Notes: generated from the letters alone by a model not told the origin. Positions 29,074 to 42,169 are shown, numbered from the stretch's first letter. The stretch is 58,409 nucleotides of DNA from Zygnema cylindricum (GCA_037447655.1 JBBHKE010001866.1:1-58409), one strand, 5' to 3'. Numbers and translations: made by a program.

Positions 29074-30321
29074 TCCTAATGTCTACTGTATTAACCTTCT
29101 TAAACAGTTGCCATAAAAAAAAAACTTAAAAGAACTAAAAGCGCACTAAAAAAACACTTTACGAACACTAAAAAAACAAGACGGCCTTTCACAGCTTGTA
29201 TACAAATGACAGTTACTTTCTTAAAAAAAAAAGAAAAAAAGTTTCTTATTTCTTTAAGGAACCCTAAAAAAATCTTTGTTTAGGAATGGTAAAATGTCCT
29301 GGAAGAGTTTTGTAAAAGTTCTAAAAAGGTATGTCTCAATAGTGGAATGGGAAACCATTGTAGTTTTTCATAATTTTGAAAATGTTTAGTAAGGAAATTG
29401 ACGGTTACGGCCGTCCGTCTGCATTGTGACAATCTCTTGACCGTTTGAATTTTTTAATTTGAATTTGGTTGAACTGCCATCAGAGGCACCATTCCGTTAA
29501 AAACCACTTCGCCGTTTCGTAACTGGAATCTTGAACGGAGAATTAAATGACATCTGTAACCGTGACCAGTTTGGATTGGCTCAAAGAGCTGATTATGAAG
29601 ATGTCGAATAACACTGTACGCTAACCATTTGTAAACCAAATTAGAGAAGTATTTTCATTGGCCCAGATTTCAAAACTACAGTACAGTACCACCGTGAATC
29701 GCTATTAGTGTTAATAATTTTTTCGCCACTTAAACCATCTTTTCCACGTACACACCTGTCTGGTTTTCAATTTGAGACCGCCAATCGGTAGCTGAGAATC
29801 TTAACTTTCAATCGAAATCGTCAGATCCACAATCGGACATGTGTGTACAGAGAAAAATATTTTAAGAGACGAAAAAAATATCAACACTAGTAGCGATTCA
29901 CGGTGCACTGTACTGTACAGTACAGTACTGCTCGATTGGTGAAGCAGTAAATTTCGCACGTTTGGCGTTCGAAAGTTTCAGTTTTTTTCTACGAACTGAA
30001 CTGAGGTCAGTCACGAGTTTTTTTTCACGAACTAACCTATCCGTTACCATCTAAACTGAACTGCTGGAAGTTTTTACCCTTTGTCGCCTTGAGCCTTTTC
30101 TGTCAAATTTTCGCCGTTTGAAATTGAATTTTAGCCGTCAGCTTTTAAGCTGCTGCAGTTAGTTAGGAGACAGGGCTATGGATGTCCTTCTCTGTCACAT
30201 GCTCTCATTAGACTCTCAGAAGCTGACAAAAGCTCAAGATTTTACATTTTCACAACTTAGATTATTTCTTCTTCCTCCAATTTTCTTACCGAGCTTTTTA
30301 AAATAATTGAAGGAAGAAGAA
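29074..30321. promoter_or_regulatory. Shared upstream region between head-to-head genes
   Basis: PGP synthase starts at 29073 (-) and the FUSC gene at 30322 (+), so these 1.25 kb must hold both promoters. A MITE occupies 29690-29905. I could not identify convincing core promoter elements. Confidence 0.4.
29690..29905. mobile_element. Short CACCG-family MITE in the bidirectional promoter
   Basis: The ends CACCGTGAATCGCTATTAG and TAGCGATTCACGGTG form a good inverted repeat. The interior matches the short subfamily. The flanks are GTACAGTAC-type palindromic repeats, so the TA duplication cannot be read cleanly. Confidence 0.85.
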
Positions 30322-33300
30322 ATGGTAATTTCACTCCAAAGACGCTTATTCTGGTGGAGAGTAGGAATTGCTTTCCGTACAGGTTTTTCTGCTCTACTTT
30401 GCGCTGCATTCATTTTGACAAGCAGAATATCATCCTGGATGGCTTCCCCTTTTTTTGCAGAAGTTCTTGCAGTTCTAATATGTGATGGAACTCTTGGAAG
30501 GACAATCAGGAATCTGTATAGTACGGCTTGGGGAGTTTTGGAGTCAGTAGTGGTAGCTATTATTTGCAGACAGGTATGCATGTTTCTTCTTTACTTTTCT
30601 CGAGGTATTTGTAAGGTTTTGTAAGGTTTTGTAAGGTTTTGTAAAAATTGTAAGGGCTTTTGGAGGAGCTTTTTAGGTTTTTTAGGAGTTTTTAGGGTTT
30701 TGTAAGGTTTTTTAGAGTTGTTTAGGCTTTTGGCTTTTGTTTAAATTTTAGGTTTTTTGAAAATCTCTCTTTGAGTATGTCAAAAATTTATTTTTGTTTA
30801 TCACAGTTTGCCCTCATCATTCACCTTGAAGGAACTATCATCTTCTTGAAGGAACTTCATTTAGTTTGTCAGTTTGCCTGCTGGTTTTAAAATTTACCAG
30901 AGAATACTTTTTATTGAACCAGGAAATTGTTTGTTTTCCTTTTTGTTTGTTTCAAGATACATCACCTTGAAACAGCTTCATTGCTAGTTTCAGTGTCAAT
31001 TTCTCTTTTTAAAGGACTAGATTATCAACATCTCTCAGCTTTTTTGCTCTCTTTTAGTACATCGTTCTCTCATTAGATTTCTCTCCCTCTGTCTCTCTCT
31101 CTCTCTCTCTTTAGCTCTCTAGGTTTCTCTCTCTCTCCCTCTTGCTGCCCCTTTATGACTGCCTCTTGTACCCCATTTCCCCCCCTTTACCCTCATTTTA
31201 TCCTCTCTTTCTCCCTCTCTTAACCCGTCTATCACTTTCTCTCTCTCTCTCTCTTTCTCTTGGCTCTCTTTCGCTTCATTTAAATTCAAGAAGGCTTTTT
31301 GGCCAAATCAATTGCATGCTTAGTCATTTTTACTTGTTTTTTTTGAGTTTTTCTTTTTATGTGCAGGTGTTTGTTCCTTCCTATGGTCCCATGTTGGTAT
31401 GTATGACTGTTAGCAGTTTCATTTTCGCATATCCAAATGTGCCTTTACTTACCAAAAAAGTGGCTTTAGCCCTTAACGGACTACTTTATTTTGGTTTTAT
31501 GTTGGAGAAAAACAGAAATGTTATTTACGCTCTCCAGTTAGGAGGTACCACCATGTTTGGAGGTTTCTGTGCTGTAATAGCAATGCTACTTCCCTTCCCA
31601 CAATTGGCGCAGGTTGAGGTGCGTTTTTTATCGAAAAACCTCTGTTTTTAAAATGCTGTTTTCAACCAAAACTGCTGCTTTTTTTAAAAAACTGCTGTGT
31701 GTAACTAAAAAACCGGTGTTTCTGACCAGAAAGTCGCTGGTTTTAACTAAAATTTGCGGTTTGTAACCTGAAAAAGTTTGTTTTTTCTATAGGTTTTGTG
31801 TTTTTTCTGGCTGTTGTGTTGTTTTGTTTTTACAGGCTTGTTTGGGGGTTTTACTTGTGTGTGTTTTTTAGGTAGGAGATGTTGGTGGTATGTCTTTAGT
31901 CCTTCATTAAACACCTAGATGCCGTTGCCCATCTTTTTTCCATCGCTAAAAAATTTCAACTTTATTTTCAACTGCTGTATTTTTTTCTTTTAAGGGAGTG
32001 AGGTCCCACCTTACGATCATTTTATCATGAATAAAAGTCGAAAAACTCTGTGATGAGAAAAAGTAGTTTCGAGAATGTTTTTAACACTAATAGCGATTAC
32101 CAGCGTACTGTTTTAATAAGTACTCACATGCAAAGTTATGTTGCCAAATTAGCCGTATTGTCAAACTAGCAAATTCTGGTGGAAATAATCGGGGAATGGA
32201 CGGTTTTTATTATCCAAAAATGTTTTGATACATTTTTCAACTATTTTAGTGAGAAATCATATCGTATGCAGTTTTTCCTTTCCCGTTTTTCAGGTTCTTG
32301 ATCGTTCCGTTTTTTCCGGGCGTTGTTTTACCACACTATTCGCAATGCTTACGGAAGCTTATTGCAGTGAAGGAGGAGAGGTAGAGAAAGTGGGAAGTAC
32401 TCATGTAGAGATTTTGGCCCAATCGGCTGCCGTTAATCTCGCAGATATGAAAGAAAGAATTTTGGACCTCCATTGGGAACCTGGAGGAGGAAGGTTTCTT
32501 CCTGTGACCGAATGCCTCGTGTCTTCTTTTCCTAATCTACTAATGCATTGTGCCGGTGAGTTTATTAAATTAAGTAGTTTAATTATTTCATTTTGTTATG
32601 TTTATTTTTTTATCATTTTGATTGTTGGTGTTTGTTTTGTTTTTTAGTTCGTCGGTTTTCTTTTGTTATTATTGTTTGATTTACTTTGTGAAGGTTTTTT
32701 CCTGTGAGAATTTCTTGTGTCTTCTTTTTTTAATCTTCTAAAGAATTGTGCAGGCGATGATTGTTCATCTATAAGCTTATTGTTTGTTTGTTTGTTGTTA
32801 TTATTATTATTTAGGTAATCAGTGTTTATTTTTTTGTTTAATTTATTAGATTTCTGGTTGATATTATTATTTAATTTAGTGTATTGTTTATCATTGTTAT
32901 TTAGTTTATGGCCGGCAATGGATTGGCATGGATTATTGAAGTCAGCAGTTTTGTTTCTGATGCAGGGATAGACGGGGGGAGAGAGAGGGAGAGAGAGAGA
33001 GAGAAGGTTGCACATCACTGCCAATTCACACCCCCTCCCCCTTTCCCTCTCCGTCTTCGTCACTTTTGAGTGTGAAACATAGGAAATTGTCCTTTTTATG
33101 CGCATACTTTTTTTGCTTTATATGGAATTAGGACAAAAAAAAGGGAGGTTGACGTTGCTGTGTTTGTGTCGGTTCAGGAATGCAGGCAACGCTAAAAACA
33201 GGATGTACCTTACCTCCTCTTATGTTACTCTCTCTCCGAGACCAACTCAGGAAACTCACTAATATAAGTGCATCGGCTATTCTTGTGACCACGGAAACCT

Positions 33301-36300
33301 TATCTCGCAATTTTTCAAAGCAACAAAGGGAAGAAGTGTTAAAAGCCGGTTTAAAAGGCTTGGAGGAATTCAATTTAGTATTTTTACGGGCTCGTGAACT
33401 ACTGGTGGACAATTTCTCACAAACTTCTGTAGAATCGGAACCGGGAGTTCAATTTTTGGGTGAAGAAAAAAATAGCACAGATAACAAAAGGAGAAGCGAC
33501 CTCGCTTTTTGTTTTTTTCTCTTCAATGCAGAAGCTTATGTGAAAGAAGTGCTTCATCTGCTGGAAAAAATCAATAGGATTCATAAAAAATCTTTCTTTT
33601 CATGTGAAATTCCCTCTATATTCTCTTTCAAATTGCCTTGGTGGAGGGAAAATACTAGCCCTAATCCTTACCCTTCAGCACAAGCAGACGAATTCACAAA
33701 TGAAAATGATTCTGAGGAAGGGGTTTGTGTAAACGAAGAGATACCAATTTCAGTTTCAGTAAATCAGTCTCAAATCATAACTTCCCTCCGTTGTGGGAGA
33801 CACAGCGAGAGGGGCAGAGAGAGAGGCACAAGAAGTCAGACCACAAATAATGGCACGCATGGTAACTTGTTACAAACTTTCTGGACGTTTTTCTTGCGAT
33901 TTTGGAAAAATCGAGCAAAACAGATTCTTTTTGCTTTTAAAGTATCAATCGCTGTACTTCTCGCCGGTGTGATTGGAACAGCATTTGACCGAGATTTCAG
34001 TTTCTGGGCAGTAGTAACAGTTGGTTTTATTATTGGAGGGAATCAAGGAGGAGCTTTTCGTACTGCAAATTTACGCTTGCAGGTTCAACACTCTCACCCT
34101 CTGCCTCCCTCTGTCATCTCCTCCTCGCTCTCGCTCCCTCTCTCTCTCATCTCTCCCCTCTCTTTCTCCCCCTTTTCTCTCTCTCCCTCTCGCTTTCCGT
34201 TTCTCCCTTCCTATCTCTCTCTCCCCCTCCCTCCCTCTCTCTCTCCCCCTCCTCCCTCTCTCCCCCTCTCCTCCCTCTCCCTCTCTCTCTCTCTCCCCTT
34301 TGCCCACCGCCATGGCTCTTTTGGACCTTCCATATTTTTTTAATACACTTATGCAACCTATCTTAAAATCTACAGGAAAGCCTAACCTTTTGGAAAACCC
34401 TAAAAAGACCCTGACTGTGGAAATGGGACAGGGAACTGTTGCAGGTTCTATCTACGGTTATTTGGCTATTGTTGTAACACAACATCATCCATGGCTTCTC
34501 CTTCTCCCTCTAGTCCCATGGGTAATTCTTACCTCCTATATGCGATATGATAGTCGTCACGGCTATTCTGGAATTGTTGCCGCTTTTACGGCGGCCATAA
34601 TTATGATTGGTTACAGTTACAGTGAACAAGAGGTCGAAGATTATGCTTTGGGACCGTATCACGCAAACTTTTGTAGGCGTTCTATGTTTTGTGATCGTTG
34701 AAGGACTTATTTTTCCGGCTCGGGCGGTCCTTCTCGTCCGTTCTGCACTTCGTAAGTCTTCAAAATTATTTTCGTCTCTAGTTTTTTTCTGACTTCACGT
34801 CTCATTTTTGTAGTTTTTTTTGTTTGTTTGTTTGTTTGGTTTTTCGTGCAAATGGGTAACTTTTTCGGCCGACACTTATTCTAGTTAAGATTGTATCAAA
34901 TGTCACACAAAAGGCAACTTTGGAGGTCTTCTGAAGTCCTGTTTCAAAGAGCAGTTTTTCTTGCTTTTTCTAAAAGGTAGATGGATGCAAATGGGTATTA
35001 ATTTTGAAAAAACTTGGAAACTGAGGGCAGTGCAGAGCTTTAATGACATTCGAGATTGCATCACGATTTCAATTGAGGCATATTCTCGTCAGGATTGTGT
35101 CGATTGTCACACAAAAGTCAAACCTATTCTGGACTCCTTACAAAAAAATATTTCTGGAAGCATTGGAAAACAAGCTGTTTTAGTGGGAGAGGCAGAACAA
35201 GAACCAGAGCTTTGGAGGGCTCCATTTCCAGTTTCTTTATACAACCAAATCCAGGGAATTATTACTCGAATGTTGGTGAGTTTTGCTTGTTTTATCAATA
35301 ATTTGGGTATCAAGTAATGAGAATGACAGAGGAAAAAAAAGCAAGATTCCAATTATCACTCGATTGTTGGTGAGTTTTTTTGATTTTTTTAATACTTTTG
35401 GGTATCAAAAATGAGTATATCAGAGGAAAAGAAGAAAATAAATAATGAATATGCTATCTCTTTACTGGCTTTAATTGGACTCAAAGAAGCTGACATCCAT
35501 CATTGGGAAGGACATAATGGAACCATTTTTCTTTTATTGTTGAACAATATAATTGAGTTTGCATAATAAATGAGTATGACAGAGGAAAAGAAGGAATATT
35601 TTGGTAGAATTCACCGAGAATTTGCTATTTTCTTACAAAACCTGGAATGTCCTTGACTTGTTGCTAATTATTCTTTTTCCTCTGTCCTAAATCACTTTTT
35701 AGCCCTAATACACTACTATTCACTAATAAATCACTAATACCTCACTAATCTTTGCAGAGACTGTTATTTATTATCGATTCAGTTCTTTCGACATCAAGGC
35801 TTCCTGAAGTGAGTGAACAGAACAGACAAGCGGAAAAATTATTACTACCACTACATTCTCCCCTACTTGCGATGAAGGTAGAGTTAGAAACCTCCCTCAA
35901 TAATCTTATAAATGTTCTCCGTTCTAGTTGGGAAAATCGAGGCTCTTGGAAAAAAACGCAAAGGTCTGGAAATAGTGAACGAGAGGAGGGGAGGGGAGAG
36001 AGAGGAGAGAGAGGAGGGAGAGGACGAAGAGGAGGGAGGGGAATCAACACCGACCTGTCAGGAACTCGAGAGAAACGTCAATCAATCCCTCTTCCACTTC
36101 ATCATTGACTGATAGAAGGAACAAGAGGGAGGGTAACCCTAGAAGAGAATATAATTACAATTCTCTGACTTCTTTCAATATGAGGGAAATTTTACCGAAA
36201 CAAATACATCAACATCCCCTTTTGTTAATCGAGAGTAGAGTGAAAGCGGTTGAAGAAGGGAAAGGACCTCTTTTAGCATTCGAAACTCGATATCAAGAAG

Positions 36301-36707
36301 TTATGGAGAGTCTTAAGGCAATAAAAAAGAATAATCCCGATGCCCATATGGTGGGAAATTCGGCAATGCTTTCTTTTGGGGCTTTAGTTTTTGCCGTTTC
36401 TTCCCTTCTCCGAGAAACAGTAATATTAGAAACAAAAGTGAGAGAGCTTTTGCAAATAGAAAACCCGTTAGATTTACGTCAATTGACTTTTATGTATTTC
36501 GATCTTAATAAACCGATGTATAGGATTATGGAATCGAGAATCGAATCGTTTTCTTTGTATGGAAATGCTACACCGAGAGAGAAGTCGTTGGATAGAGAGG
36601 TGGACGGAGAATTAGAGGGAGAAAGAGAGGGAGAAAGAGAGGGAGACAGAGAGGGGGAAATAGAGGCGGTTCCTGTAAAACTCGATTCATTGAAAGAGAT
36701 CGTATAG
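30322..36707 (+). CDS. FUSC / aromatic-acid-exporter-like membrane protein, about 7 exons
   Basis: Integral membrane protein of the FUSC (ArAE-like) family; plant members are annotated as putative p-hydroxybenzoate-type efflux proteins, but the substrate here is unknown. Exons: 30322-30573, 31367-31618, 32294-32555, 33178-34082, 34432-34751, 35031-35275, 35758-36707 (the last probably interrupted). About 1,030 residues. Two membrane blocks: an N-terminal one (exons 1-2) and the FUSC core (AFKVSIAVLLAGVIGT, FWAVVTVGFIIGGNQGGAF, LRLQ|GTVAGSIYGYL, LPLVPWVILTSYMR), then cytosolic helical segments. Oddities: a +1 shift near 34652 in a GGG run separates EVEDYAL from RITQTFVGVLCFVIVEGL, and exon 7 changes frame across a GA-rich tract at 35979-36044 (possibly a 99-bp intron 35963-36061). 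The C-terminus ends in E/G/R-rich repeats. Either recent decay or sequence error. Confidence 0.83.
31085..31262. repeat. CT microsatellite in FUSC intron 1
   Basis: TCTC-rich tract with interruptions, about 100 bases upstream of the exon 2 acceptor. No coding role. Confidence 0.8.
32060..32112. repeat. MITE right-end fragment in FUSC intron 2
   Basis: TTTTTAACACTAATAGCGATTACCAGCGTA resembles the right end of the short CACCG-family MITE; no left end is evident. Confidence 0.4.
34100..34302. repeat. CT microsatellite in FUSC intron 4
   Basis: Long CTCTCCCTC tract making up most of the 349-bp intron between exons 4 and 5. Open frames on both strands here are repeat translations. Confidence 0.85.
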
Positions 36708-38888
36708 AGAATGATTTGGACCAAGGTATGAAGAGTTTTCCAATCGAGTTAAAGAAAAACAATTTAATTGACAGTTCAGCGGTTTGGAATACGGAGCATT
36801 TGACCATATTTATATATAAAGAGGGATGAAATGCATATTATTTAAATAATATATCTGTACATATTATACATGTATATAACATATTAGTGGTATTCTTTTT
36901 CCCTCCCTCGGTCAAAGATTAGTGGTTGTTTTTCGCTGAGTTGGATATAATTTATTTGTTTTCCAGTTTTCCAAACTATATGGAATATTGGACAGCAAAA
37001 TGGGAGGTGGGAAAGAAAGAAAAAATTGTTATTAGTCCTAAACTGGAAACTGTTTTCTAGTCTTTATTGGATTTTCTACACGAAATATATATTTTTTACT
37101 AGAAACTTTTTCTGGTTCAAGGATAGGCTCCTTGTAGTTATTAACAGTGGAAAAGGATAGTGAAGTCTACTGTATACCATGTAAGGTTGTTGATATTAAC
37201 ATTATTGATGTAAAAAAATGGAGACGAATTTGTAAATATTATTTGAATCAATGTTTGCCTCACTACCATATGAGGCATGTTTTCGTGGAAAAGCTTCTGA
37301 AAGGAGCGAGTAGAAGTAGGGGCAGTAAAAGGAGGGATGGAAATGTGAAAAGTCTCAGGCATTCTTTGGTAGGAATGTTGTGATTGCGGGTTTCCTTGTC
37401 TTTTTCAAAATTGTAATTATCTCCTACCTCTTTATGTTTAGGATGTGGTTTTGATTTAGGTTTACGTAATGATGACAATGTTCAAAATTGCTATGTACTA
37501 CTGACACATATGTGTGCTTTCCTACTTAAAACGATAAAGAACATTTAAAATGACGAAGAACATTTGAAACGATTAAGGACATTTGAAGCGAGAAAGAACA
37601 CTTGAAACGATAAAGAACATTGAAAGGATAACAAAGATTTAAAACGATCAAGTTCATTTGAAATGCCAAAAAATTAAATGAGAGCTTCTTGTTTGGATTT
37701 CCGTAGTTGCATGGTGGCCATGAGTGGAAAAGGAATTGTGACGATGTCACTGAGTTCTGTGTTTTTTCATGTCAACACGATTGGAATCAAATTCCTGTAA
37801 TCGCGATTCAAGCCGTTGTCAAGTGATACTTATAACGGTAACAAGAAGGACAATCGAAAACGTGCTATGATAAACCATTGAGAAAGTCAAAACGAAAAAG
37901 AAAAGAAAAAGGCGAAGGGAAAAAAAAAACGATAGTAATGACGGGTAGTTTTTGACGTGTAATGACTGTTTTTTGAGCTTGTAAAATATAAACATCATCA
38001 GACACACTTTCATTTGTATCATTAGAGATAGATTTGTTCGTATCATTTCATGTGATCCAATACATGCCGTTTCAGCGGCTCGGTGTGACATCAGTGACGA
38101 AATTGCATTCAAGGGTGACGACATGTAGTTACAATTTTTATCTTATATACTTCCTCTTGCGCATACTAAAAACATTGTGATGGTAAATCATCTTGAGCAC
38201 ATGAAAGGAGCGAAAAACAAAATGAAAGCCCGAAATGTCGCAAAGGATCAAACGACAAAAAACCAAGAACAATGCGAAGAGAAAATGACGTAGTCGCAAA
38301 TACCACCGATCCCAATAGGAACGGTTTTTCCGCAGATTGAAATCGATAACAAAGACGTCAAAAACGATTAAAAAACAGAGCAAGTTCTTAAAAAAAGGCA
38401 GGCATCGAAACATTTTACATGTGGTATGCATACAATTTTAAATGTGCATTCCTATCCATGAATCAACAGATCCCATTCTCAAAATATATAACAATCTTTT
38501 TTAGGACAGGCGACGGTAAACCCTCTGAATACATGGAGGCGGAAAAAGAAAAGGAGACCCAAAAAATGTGTTGGGTCTCATCTAATACAGTGACAGAACC
38601 TGATCTATCCACATGAAAAAACCTACCAAGAATAAAATACATAATACGAAATACTATACAAAATACATTGTACATTGCAACACAGTTATATATATAATCA
38701 GGACAAACATTGCACATAGAGGGCAACAAACAGAAGGCATCGCCATAGAAACGGTCTGAAGGACAATTTCATCTCAAGTTTAGACTTCTCAAATTTATAC
38801 ATCTCAGGCTTATACAAGAGTTTTAGACACAGACCACTATAAACGTCACGTTTAATCACCGACAAATGTCAAACATACAGTGGTGTGT
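36708..38888. other. Intergenic region between convergent genes
   Basis: No gene is recognised. It contains a tandem repeat at 37528-37665 with an about 24-bp unit (ACGATAAAGAACATTTGAA), A+T-rich stretches and no clear transposon ends. Poly(A) signals of both flanking genes are expected here but not pinned down. Confidence 0.5.
37528..37665. repeat. About 24-bp tandem repeat (ACGATAAAGAACATTTGAA)
   Basis: Six or so degenerate units in the intergenic region after the FUSC gene. Confidence 0.75.
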
Positions 38889-39818
38889 TTATATATTCGC
38901 CGATAAAAAAGAATCGATAATTCCCTGTAGCAAGTCTCGGGCCTCACATAAGCTCTTTCTTGTGAGAGGTTCACTCAGTTTAGGAATCGCATGCGATGGA
39001 ATCCCAAGCTCCTCAGCTTCTCGTTGTAACTCAAAAAACGCTTTTTTCCATCTTTCCGCTTTCCATTCACTGACCACTTTTTCGTCATCTTCCTTCCCTA
39101 ACTCTCCTGCTTCACTGAGAGCTGTTGTGGCAAAAGACTCATAAATCGAATCATTTGGAGAAACCTCTCCCATTTGATTCGAAATCGTAAGTTTTCGATT
39201 AGAAATAATACGGTTTCGAATGGAAATAATAAAATTGCGATTGGAAATGAAAAGATTTTGATTGGGAGTAGAGATACTGTTGCAAGAATGTCTATTTTTA
39301 CATTGCTCGAGGCTTGAGGTTTTGTACTTCCGTCTTCCAGATCTAAAAAAAAAATGGAAGCAACAGCCTCCACCAATGAGTAATTGCTTTCTACGAGTGT
39401 TTAGTTTTTTGAGGCAGAGGGAAAGGGAGGGGGAGAGGGAGAGGGAGAGAGAGAGGGAGAAAGAGAGGGAGAGGGAGAGGGAGAGGGAGAGGGAGAGGGA
39501 GAGGGAGAGGGAGAAGGAGCGGGCAAGGGTGAGGGAGAGGGAGAGGGAGAGGGAAAGGAAGAAGGAGAGGGAGAGGAGCAATCTTCTTGAGGGCGGGCAT
39601 GGACCATAATATTTCGAGGTCCAGAAAATTGAGTCTACACTAAAAATGGTTTGTGCATATTATACGGTTTTGAACACCGTTTGTGGGGATTTTATTTTCT
39701 TTAATATTCATATTTAATATATTTAATATTAATACTAATTAAAAAGGGCATTATATGGTCTAAAATTTTACCACTTTGGAAGATTTTTATGGAAATGCCA
39801 TCCATTCACAAACAAAGC

Positions 39819-39880
<62 letters not shown>

Positions 39881-40598
39881 AATGCAGAAGGAAAAGGGCA
39901 AAAACGAAAGAAAGCATTACTAAAAAAATGGGATTATTATTAATGAAAATACATTTTTTTTTTTTAAAGAAGGGAAATAAGATTACCTTTGAGTAACAAA
40001 AGACAAAGAATGATTTGTCAAAATATTTCGGAATTTTGGATTGACCTGCATTAACAACAGCAAAAAAAAAAAAAAAAATAATAATAACAATTAAAAGATT
40101 AAGTACATTTTTGAAACCTTTTATTGTAATAAAAGCTATTGAACTTTTTTTAAATCCATATAAATTTGAGTTTTCATATACATATAATAAGTCCAAATTT
40201 CTCATCCAAAAGGGAGACTTAAATATGATTAAGAAAAAAAAATCATTCCTTTTCAAACTTTAAAAATAAAATTTAACAGAAATAACGATAATAATTCAAA
40301 AAAAAAAAAAAAAAACAAGAGAAAAAGCACAAAAACTAGACCCTCCCTCCCTCCCCTCCCTCCCCCTCCCTCTCTTCCCTCCCTCCCTCCCTCCCCTCCC
40401 TCCCCTCCCTCTCTTCCCTCCCTCCCTCCCTCCCTCTCCTCCCTCCCTCCCCCCCTCCCTTTCTCCAAGCCAGATTCAAAATGGTAAATTTGGATTCAAC
40501 GCAAAAGACAACAAAAGAAAACTCACCGTGGTGATAGTCTCAGGGAAAGTACAGCCGCATTCCAGATACTGCCACGTGGCATCGAGTAATGATGCCAT
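38889..40598 (-). CDS. Unrecognised protein gene, two terminal exons visible
   Basis: A plausible first exon on the minus strand runs 40598-40527: ATG, MASLLDATWQYLECGCTFPE, then donor ACG|GTGAGT. The last exon ends at 38889 and reads DSIYESFATTALSEAGELG, KAERWKKAFFELQREAEELG, IPSHAIPKLSEPLTRKSL, then EARDLLQGIIDSFLSANI-stop. That segment is charged, probably helical, with normal codon use. The acceptor of the last exon is unclear (candidate TTTTTTTTAG near 39344) and does not obviously match the phase of exon 1, so a middle exon may be missing. I do not recognise the family. The leucine/serine-rich frame upstream is a translation of the GA tract at 39415-39590. Confidence 0.4.
39415..39590. 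repeat. GA-rich microsatellite
   Basis: GAGGGAGAGGGA units, probably within an intron of the unrecognised minus-strand gene. Responsible for SLSLSL-, PLPLPL- and ERERER-type spurious frames. Confidence 0.85.
39834..39878. repeat. (TA)n microsatellite
   Basis: About 22 TA units following a poly-A run. Confidence 0.9.
40340..40463. repeat. CCCT-rich microsatellite
   Basis: CCCTCCCTCC units with CTCTTCC interruptions, just upstream (on the plus strand) of the first exon of the minus-strand gene. Confidence 0.85.
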
Positions 40599-40800
40599 AT
40601 TCCGAGAAACAGCTCATCTTTCGCCACGTGGCTTGTGAAGGTGGTCGTTCGAAAACATGGACGTCTCATGCGCACAAAACGGACGCACGAAACGCCCAAA
40701 AATAAATAAATGTGCGCACGGAATAAAATTCATTTTTTTTAAATGCGTTGCCCGACTTTGACTTCATACTAAAAGAAAAAATAGAAAAACATTTAATGAA

Positions 40801-41260
40801 GGGAATTGATCATGACAGTGACTGTTTTGGCTGCGCAGAGTCACTTACGTCACTTTGTCAAAAATTGTACGTTTGAAGTACATATTGGTACAGATAAAGT
40901 ACCGTTGAGTAAAATTTTGACGGTCAATCGGTTGGACAACTTTGACTTTCAAAATATTGTTTCAACCGCTTAAAATTTTGCCGCGCTTGCGAACGTCGAC
41001 CGTCATAATAAATTTACCAACTCACACGGCCGGCGAACGTTTACGGTAACAAAACTGCGGCAACCACATGTAAACTCATGTAAACGGCAACCACATGTAA
41101 ATTTAAAGTGTTGCAGACAGTCACTTTTTGTCGTTATGAGAGAACTTAGCCGCAAAATTGAAATTTAATCGTCTAAGCGTTACATTGAACTTAGACGCAT
41201 AATGAAACGAAACAATTTTAAACTGAAGTACTATATGTCTCGTACGGAAATATTGCCGCT
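40801..41260 (+). repeat. Left terminal inverted repeat
   Basis: Matches the inverse of 49640-50109. Contains repeated CGGCAACCACATGTAAA units near 41055-41100. Homology fades after GTACGGAAATATT. Confidence 0.85.
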
Positions 41261-42169
41261 TCGTCGTACACATAAAATATTTCCGCGGACGAAAATATCG
41301 CGTCACGCTTCGCGAACCAACATTTCTTCGAAATCGCCAGCGTGCGATTCGTACAAATGAATACCGCTCGGCGCTCGCACCAAAACGAACCGACAGAAAA
41401 GTACAGTATCGAACGAAACAAAACATAACTGATGCGAACCGAACAAAACATTTGACGGCGCGATTTCGGCCGACGCCAATTCGCCCAATATCCTAAAATT
41501 TCGTTGTCGATGTAAGACTGCTGATTCGTATATAGTGTGGCTCGATTTCGTCGCGCGTGACGACGCGCATTTTTTTCATTTAATTTCAATTGATAATTTT
41601 ACGCCGGTTCGTTTTATTTGCAGGATTCACACTAGAAACGGATGGTGAATGAGATGACGAAATGAATGCTCCCGTACCATTCATTTCGCATAAAAACAAA
41701 AAACAGAGGCGCCAAACAGCTCGACCGCTCGGCTGTCAACCTTTTTGGAGCGTAGCGTCAGACAAAATACACTTTTTGGAGCGTAGCGGCGGACAAAACA
41801 TACGGTCGAGTGCGTCAAATTTTGACAACTGTGGTAAGTCATTTTCTTTTCCGGAAAGTCATTTTCTTTTCCGGAAACCCTTTTCGGAATGCAGATTTCC
41901 GATTTAGAAGAAAAATGAAGTCGTATCCCGAATGAATGATCCGTACTATAACTAAATTTTTTAATGATGACCCATAAACGAACAACCAATCAAAATCATG
42001 TAGAATAGAACGTAAAAAAATGTAAACTTAAAACTTTTTTGAAATTTTGAAAAAGCATCCTCCCCCTTCTTACCTCACCTGCCTCCTGCAGGTGAGACGG
42101 ACTTTCCTCGGACTTCCCACCTTCCCTCCCTCCCACCCTCTCTCCTTCTCTCACCTTCTCATGTGGCAG
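41261..42169. other. Non-coding interior upstream of the PSMA4 fragment
   Basis: No upstream PSMA4 exons were found. Short local duplications are visible: TTTTTGGAGCGTAGCG twice (about 41740-41780) and GTCATTTTCTTTTCCGGAAA twice (about 41836-41878). A 45-base segment at about 41621-41665 (GCAGGATTCACACTAG start) recurs inverted at about 47286-47337, bracketing the PSMA4 fragment. Confidence 0.6.

Noticed and set aside
37147-37383. 78-residue basic protein after the FUSC gene
   Set aside because: No recognisable domain, no splice evidence and no support beyond an open frame in intergenic DNA.
39391-39609. Ser-Leu, Pro-Leu and Arg-Glu repeat proteins
   Set aside because: All are different frames of one GA/CT microsatellite.
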